Shown: positions 59,681 through 64,000 of the stretch, in pieces
How the letters are laid out: every line of letters begins with the position of its first letter
Position numbering within the stretch: position 1 is the stretch's first letter
NCBI GenBank assembly: GCA_022478985.1
Contig: JAKSZP010005671.1
Coordinates: forward strand, 18,537 to 82,536
DNA length: 64,000 nt
Source: Massospora cicadina
Lineage: Eukaryota; Entomophthoromycota; Entomophthoromycetes; Entomophthorales; Entomophthoraceae
Direction of reading: 5' to 3'
Program-made: the position numbers and the translations under genes
Notes under the pieces: model-generated
Told to the model about the DNA's origin: nothing
Database searches by the model: none
What the model saw: only the letters and a program-made list of their open reading frames with translations

Positions 59681-61958
59681 TTCAGCAGGTAAGCCTACAA
59701 CGAAATAGTCAACATCATCTGTACCCCCTCAGAATCATCCCCAGGGGTATTGGTAATGCGAGGTAATGGCATAAGTTGTTTAAAAGAATCAAGAACATGA
59801 GTTTTGTTGGCAATAGTTGTGCCTATCCCTATGCTGTATTACTTTTCCCTGCTCCTGTTCCTCCACGTCAGCTTTCTTTTTCCAGCACACAGCCTCCTTG
59901 TGTCCAAATTTGTAGCAGTATTTGCACCAAGTCTGTTCAGGACGTTTCGCTTTGGTTTTCTGCTCCTCAGAGCCTATTATCTGAAGGGGCTCCTTCTTGT
60001 CTTCAATAGCTAGGGCCTGAGGCTTAATCTTTGGATCCTCGATGGCTAAAACGCGGGGACGGGATACTTCTTTATGAGAAACTTCAGGCTTATGGAAGTC
60101 AGCGACATCTATTAAAGCCTCCTTGATATCTTAAATAGTACAGAAATAGCGTTTAACTGAGGTGATGTGCATTGCTAGAGGAGGGTGAGATGCCACTTTA
60201 GTCAAAATGGCAGCTACAGCATCATCCAAAGTCAACATCTTTGAAGTTAACAATGTCTGGGCTTCCATATAAAATAGTTCTGCAAAAGCAACCACTGACT
60301 CTCTTTTTCAGATACTAATATGCATAAAGACTTGCTTTTTCATGCTTAAAGCCTGTTTTGAGCCAAACGTGTGTATGAGAGCTTCTTTAACCTCGGACCA
60401 GGTGCTAAGAGCATCCATGTGGGGACCATCACCTCCTGTGCCATGCGACCCAAACAGGAAAGGATATGTTTGGCCTTCTGATGATCAGTCTCCCCTTCCA
60501 TAGCCGCTTCATAGACATATAAAAACGAAGCAATGCTGCCCTCGCCAGGGATAAATATGTCTTTGAACGTCAGTTTGAATGAACTGAATTCACCCCCAGT
60601 AAGGGTATGAATAGCTGGAGCTTCTATTTCCGGGGTTTCAGAGTGATAGTTTGACTGATCAAAGGTGCACGAAAGGTGATCAAACTGGTATTGCATGGCT
60701 TTGAGCCAGGTTTTCGATTTGGAGAGGGCTTCTTGGGGCCCATATTCACATAGTCTCAATTGAGCTTCGAGCCCTAATTTGTGAGTTTCAAGATCTTCCA
60801 ATCAGCTCTCCATTGCATTAACTTGGAAATGGAGTTGTGACACCAGCGAAATTAGGTCTAATTGAGCAGTTTCCATGGCTTCCACGCGTTTCTTCAGCTC
60901 TTCTTTCATTTGTTTACACCCTTCATTGTCATGAGGGTGTGAGCTTGGGCCTAGTACTCCATCCTTGATCTGCTCATACTTCCACTTGACCTGCGTTAAT
61001 CAACTAAATACTTCCTTCAACAGCACAGGGCTTTCTAGAGAAGCTTTTATCACTTTTGCTTCAGTTTCACATTCATTCAGGCGTCACACCAAATATTTGG
61101 TATTTTCAAACGAAGCTTTGAGAGCTAGCTCCTTTTCTAGCTGAACAACCTTGGCCGCAAGGGTGGAGGTGGTGCTAGATGATTCCAGCAATTGATGGCG
61201 TTCAAGCTCATCAACAAGCGAAAAAACCTGAGTTAACTGTCACTCAACCACAGCCACACGCTGTTCATGCTTCTTTTGAGGGCGGAGTTGGGAGATAAAA
61301 GGTCCTGGTGCGTTTTCTAGTTGTGCTTTCTAAGTTCATTAGCCAACTCCTCCAAAAACGAGTGGGTGCTAGCAGTAGATGCGTTCAGTTCATCTCTAAA
61401 GATCTTCATGGCCTCCTCACCATACTTTACAATCCCAGTGTCCATGGTAGTAAGTTGATCATTCAGCTGAATGATGAAATTACGACTAGCTTCCACACCA
61501 GATCTGACTGCTCCAAGATGTTTGGAAGTCAGTTGGTACAACTTATCATAGGCTAAATTCAGAGTTGCATGGGTATCTAGGTGTCGATGTAACTTTTTGT
61601 GATGTCCAGCTAAGAGATGCATCTTGTGGACCAAGGCGGGGTGAGCAAACTTGCATACATAGGTGGTCAAATTTGTAAGCTGGCTATAGGTCTCTGGGAG
61701 GACACTAGTTTCATAGAGAAATAAGTGGCATTCCTCTACCAATGACGCTCATTCATGAGATGCATTGCTGCCAGGGTTAAGAATGCCATGAGTAAGGTCT
61801 CTCACAGCTTCAGTGGCTGGCCAGGTGATGCGGCGAGACTCAGGTATTAATATGCGCTCAAATCATTCTTCTCCAAACATCAAAGCGGTAGGGCTGTCAA
61901 TTCAATCCTCGTCTTCAGCCCCTTCCCCATTTTGCACCCAATGGGTGACACTCTCCAT
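59681..61958 (-). pseudogene. F gag with intact zinc knuckle
   Basis: The likely start is the ATG at 61958 (MESVTHWVQNGEGAEDED-stop). A helical N-terminal region, 61742-61317, is open (FAHPALVHKMHLLAGHHKKL). A coiled-coil-like part follows. The capsid segment 60801-60346 has FIPGEGSIASFLYVYEAAME and ILSCLGRMAQEVMVP. The knuckle CKYCYKFGHKEAVC is at about 59929-59885, all four ligands present. About five stops or shifts. Confidence 0.85.
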
Positions 61959-61996
61959 TGCTTAAATACTTTATCGAAGTATACAGGGTGATCCCC

Positions 61997-62011
61997 TTTA
62001 GTGAGAACCAG
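61997..62011 (-). promoter_or_regulatory. Primer-binding site candidate of F
   Basis: Minus strand TGGTTCTCACTAAAG, three bases inside the 5' LTR end; variant of the sites of B and E. Confidence 0.5.
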
Positions 62012-62014
62012 TTT

Positions 62015-62659
62015 GTGGGATCCGCTGAAAGATACCACAAATTATTCTTGAAATATATATAACTTACTTTTAAATTAAAAGTAATATTAAACGCTTTTTA
62101 AAGTTTTTTATATTTTTATTGTTTAGGTGTGGCAAGCCAAATAGCTCCCTATTCAATACTAGTATTTCATATATAAACTAGTTCAAATCTCAGGGCCATG
62201 GGAATTTGAGGCTATAGTATTAAAAAAGCTGAGTCATCCAAATTAGGAAATATAGGCTTTCAGCCTATCAGAATGAGGTTAAATATTTTGTGGCAAAACC
62301 AACCTGTGTGGTAAGATTTGATATATTGTACCCAATCACTGGTGGGTAAAATCTTCTCACCTCAGGGGAGAACAGACCCATGTGGTAATGGACACCTCAA
62401 ATTTGGCCGAGGATTCAGAGCAATACTAATATCAGTTCTTACCTAATTAACCCAATTTTGATTATAAAACAGATTTTCCCGATGGATAGGGTTCCACCGT
62501 GAATCCGCCAAGGTCTTTTCGCCATTGGTACTCATATCCTCATTAACCAAAGTATTGTTTGAAGATTGAACATGTAATTGGCCAATCATTGTAATGGATT
62601 TGGGGGCATTCTTACCTCCAACATTATTTTTTGAAAGTTGAGAAGGAGAATGTCCAACA
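62015..62659 (-). repeat. 5' LTR of F
   Basis: Minus strand TGTTGGACATTCTCC (62659) ... GCGGATCCCACA (62015), 645 bp. It pairs with 49822-50539. Confidence 0.92.
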
Positions 62660-62664
62660 TGGAT

Positions 62665-63600
62665 ATCATGTTTGGCCCTCGACATAGTGGTGGCATGGGC
62701 CTGCTCAACTATGAGACCCACGCCGCCAAAATCCCTGGCACCTGGATCGCTGCAGTCACAAACCCTATGATCTCAGCCCAGCACTAATCCCGCGCAGCCT
62801 GCTCCAACTTCTCCCGCGCCCTGAGCCTCACCAATCCTGCCCAACCCCATTCTCTGTTAAAGTATCTCGCCTCACGCCCTTCTGCTGTGGGCCCACATGG
62901 AAAGTCACCCCACTTCAAAAGGATTCTTCTCTTCATGTGGAGTGCTGAGTTGAGAATTCGCATCTGTGGGCACACCGCCCAGGGGGGGCGCCCTACTCCT
63001 CAGTTCGCCCAGGAAGAACAGGGAATACCCATTATGAACGGAGTGATGCCCATGAGGTCTCCTACCACAGCCAGGGTGGACTTCCTGGACATGTTGGACA
63101 TCCCCTACTCCCTCAATACCCAGAAAGCCATATGGAAGTACGCCCACTACCCTCTTCTACAGCCACATATTAATTCCCATTTGTGGCATTGCTTGAGATG
63201 GGTATACCATACTGCCAAGCGCTCTAACACTTTTTACTCATCTTGCGTTGTGTGTGGCCAGTATGGTACGTTGGTTCACCACCTGGAGGTGTGCCCTCCC
63301 TCAAAAGCGATATGGCGTGAGGTTCAACTTTTCTTTCGCCAGGATCAGGCACAGCCCTTCAGACTGTCTAAGTACATCTTTGCTTTGGTCATGTTTCCCC
63401 TCTTTCACCTTCCCTCCTTGCCTTAGTGGTTATAATCGCTATGTGGTTTATCCACACGGTTGTCTTGGATGCTATCTCAGGCTCTACACTCACCCTCCAG
63501 TAAGCTATACGACGGTTCAAGTCACAACTTGTGGACCACTTTCAAGCGTGGATGTTTGGGTACCTCTCACCATGTGTCTGCCAGATAGTCTCATCCTGGT
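62665..63600 (+). pseudogene. LINE2 ORF2, C-terminal part with CCHC finger
   Basis: It resumes after F with the segment that follows RT in LINE1 (GPRHSGGMGLLNFE type). The open block 62887-63426 reads ILLFMWSAELRIRICGHTAQ, VDFLDMLDIPYSLNTQKAIW and the finger CVVCGQYGTLVHHLEVCP at about 63247-63300. The helical end runs in another frame to about 63590. The 3' UTR ends GTTCATCCCCTGGTTGGCCT ... AATAAAATTTAA at 63825. Confidence 0.87.
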
Positions 63601-63840
63601 TCTCAGTTTTTTTAATCGCTTCATACCCCTTCCTACATACGTGCTCAATAGTGGCGCAAGCACCTGCACATGTGACCCCCCTCCTATCTTGACATTTCCG
63701 CTGGCAACAAAAGATTGCTTTTGCTTCTCTGGGGCGCCCTCTTCTCTCTGAAGTTTGTTTCGTTAGTTTAGTATACTTATCAGAAGTGTTCATCCCCTGG
63801 TTGGCCTTCCCTGAATAAAATTTAAATTATTTTCGAAGGT

Positions 63841-64000
63841 TGGAGGGATTCAGTGTTAGGTTTGGAATAGATTCGAAGCTTTCCAATTTAGGTAATTAGG
63901 GGTTGATAATAGCAGATCACGGGGAGAGTTAGTTAATTTTCAGAAAATGAAGTTGGGGTTTTGAGGCAGAATATACCAATGTGGTAAGGTTTTGATATAC
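63841..64000. other. Right flank of LINE2
   Basis: Continues the DNA of 39286-39415. No frame is recognised. The last 40 bases (ACCAATGTGGTAAGGTTTTG and on) resemble the F LTR near 62300-62330, hinting at another F-type LTR running off the window. Confidence 0.35.

Larger units (their letters stand above)
49822..62659 (-). mobile_element. F: Ty3/gypsy element, minus strand, inside LINE2 ORF2 (with LINE3 inside)
   Basis: LTRs 62015-62659 (5') and 49822-50539 (3'). Flanks TAGAC (49817-49821) and TGGAT (62660-62664) differ only by two transitions; other LINE copies have TGGAT here (LINE1, near 41030), so TGGAT is the original. Without LINE3 the element is about 7.4 kb. It belongs with B (no chromodomain, same protease-RT linker) and is the best preserved gypsy here. 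Confidence 0.92.
39416..63825 (+). mobile_element. LINE2: full-length LINE split by LINE1 and by gypsy F
   Basis: TSDs ATTATTTTTGAAGGT (39401-39415) and ATTATTTTCGAAGGT (63826-63840), 14 of 15 identical. Its own parts are 39416-39852, 46191-49821 and 62665-63825, about 5.2 kb, matching LINE1 (5.27 kb) and LINE3 (5.39 kb). Order: 5' UTR, ORF1 with CCHC, ORF2 (endonuclease, RT, C-terminal finger), 3' end with AATAAA. Confidence 0.9.

Overview
The window is eukaryotic and is almost entirely transposable elements. I find no intact gene and no convincing host gene. The mix of chromodomain Ty3/gypsy (chromovirus) retrotransposons with two-ORF non-LTR retrotransposons (LINEs; AP endonuclease, RT, C-terminal CCHC finger) fits a filamentous fungus with a repeat-bloated genome. 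That placement is inferred from protein style only; order or genus cannot be given.

The useful description is a nesting diagram, supported by target-site duplications (TSDs) and re-joined reading frames. Left half (1-36850): one old chromovirus, D, lies in pieces from 579 to 36850. It is broken by E0 (3' end only, 1-578), A (798-6769, inside D's RNase H), B (8246-18548, inside D's chromodomain), E (18922-25464, inside D's 3' LTR, exact TSD GTGGA) and G (26361-36576, further along the same LTR, exact TSD CAATC). B's 5' LTR holds an ORF1-only LINE-like element (N1, 8943-10852, 15-bp TSD), a tRNA-derived SINE (10983-11117, 9-bp TSD) and a poly-C/(CA)n tract; its 3' LTR holds a solo LTR (K, 16289-18033). 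G's 5' LTR holds a 5'-truncated LINE (LINE5, 27213-27919); its 3' LTR holds a solo LTR (H, 33951-35567).

Middle: 36851-37884 is the only stretch of about 1 kb that I cannot assign to an element. It is followed by a second ORF1-only element (N2, about 37885-39285).

Right half (39416-63825): one full-length LINE, LINE2 (+ strand, about 5.2 kb of its own sequence), is split by LINE1 (- strand, 39853-46177, itself split by a 1.05-kb unclassified insertion X at 44356-45407) and by a - strand gypsy element F (49822-62659). F is split by a third full-length LINE, LINE3 (+ strand, 50634-56023).

All gag, pol, ORF1 and ORF2 frames carry stops and frameshifts, so nothing here is likely to move by itself. 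The most interesting signals are: (1) the LINEs, the ORF1-only elements and the tRNA-SINE share a 3'-terminal motif, as expected if the short elements are mobilised by the LINE reverse transcriptase; (2) the roughly 1.6-kb LTRs of the D/G/H/K family carry reading frames conserved at protein level; (3) the catalytic YxDD box of several reverse transcriptases is changed by Asp-to-Asn (G-to-A) substitutions, suggesting directed C-to-T decay.
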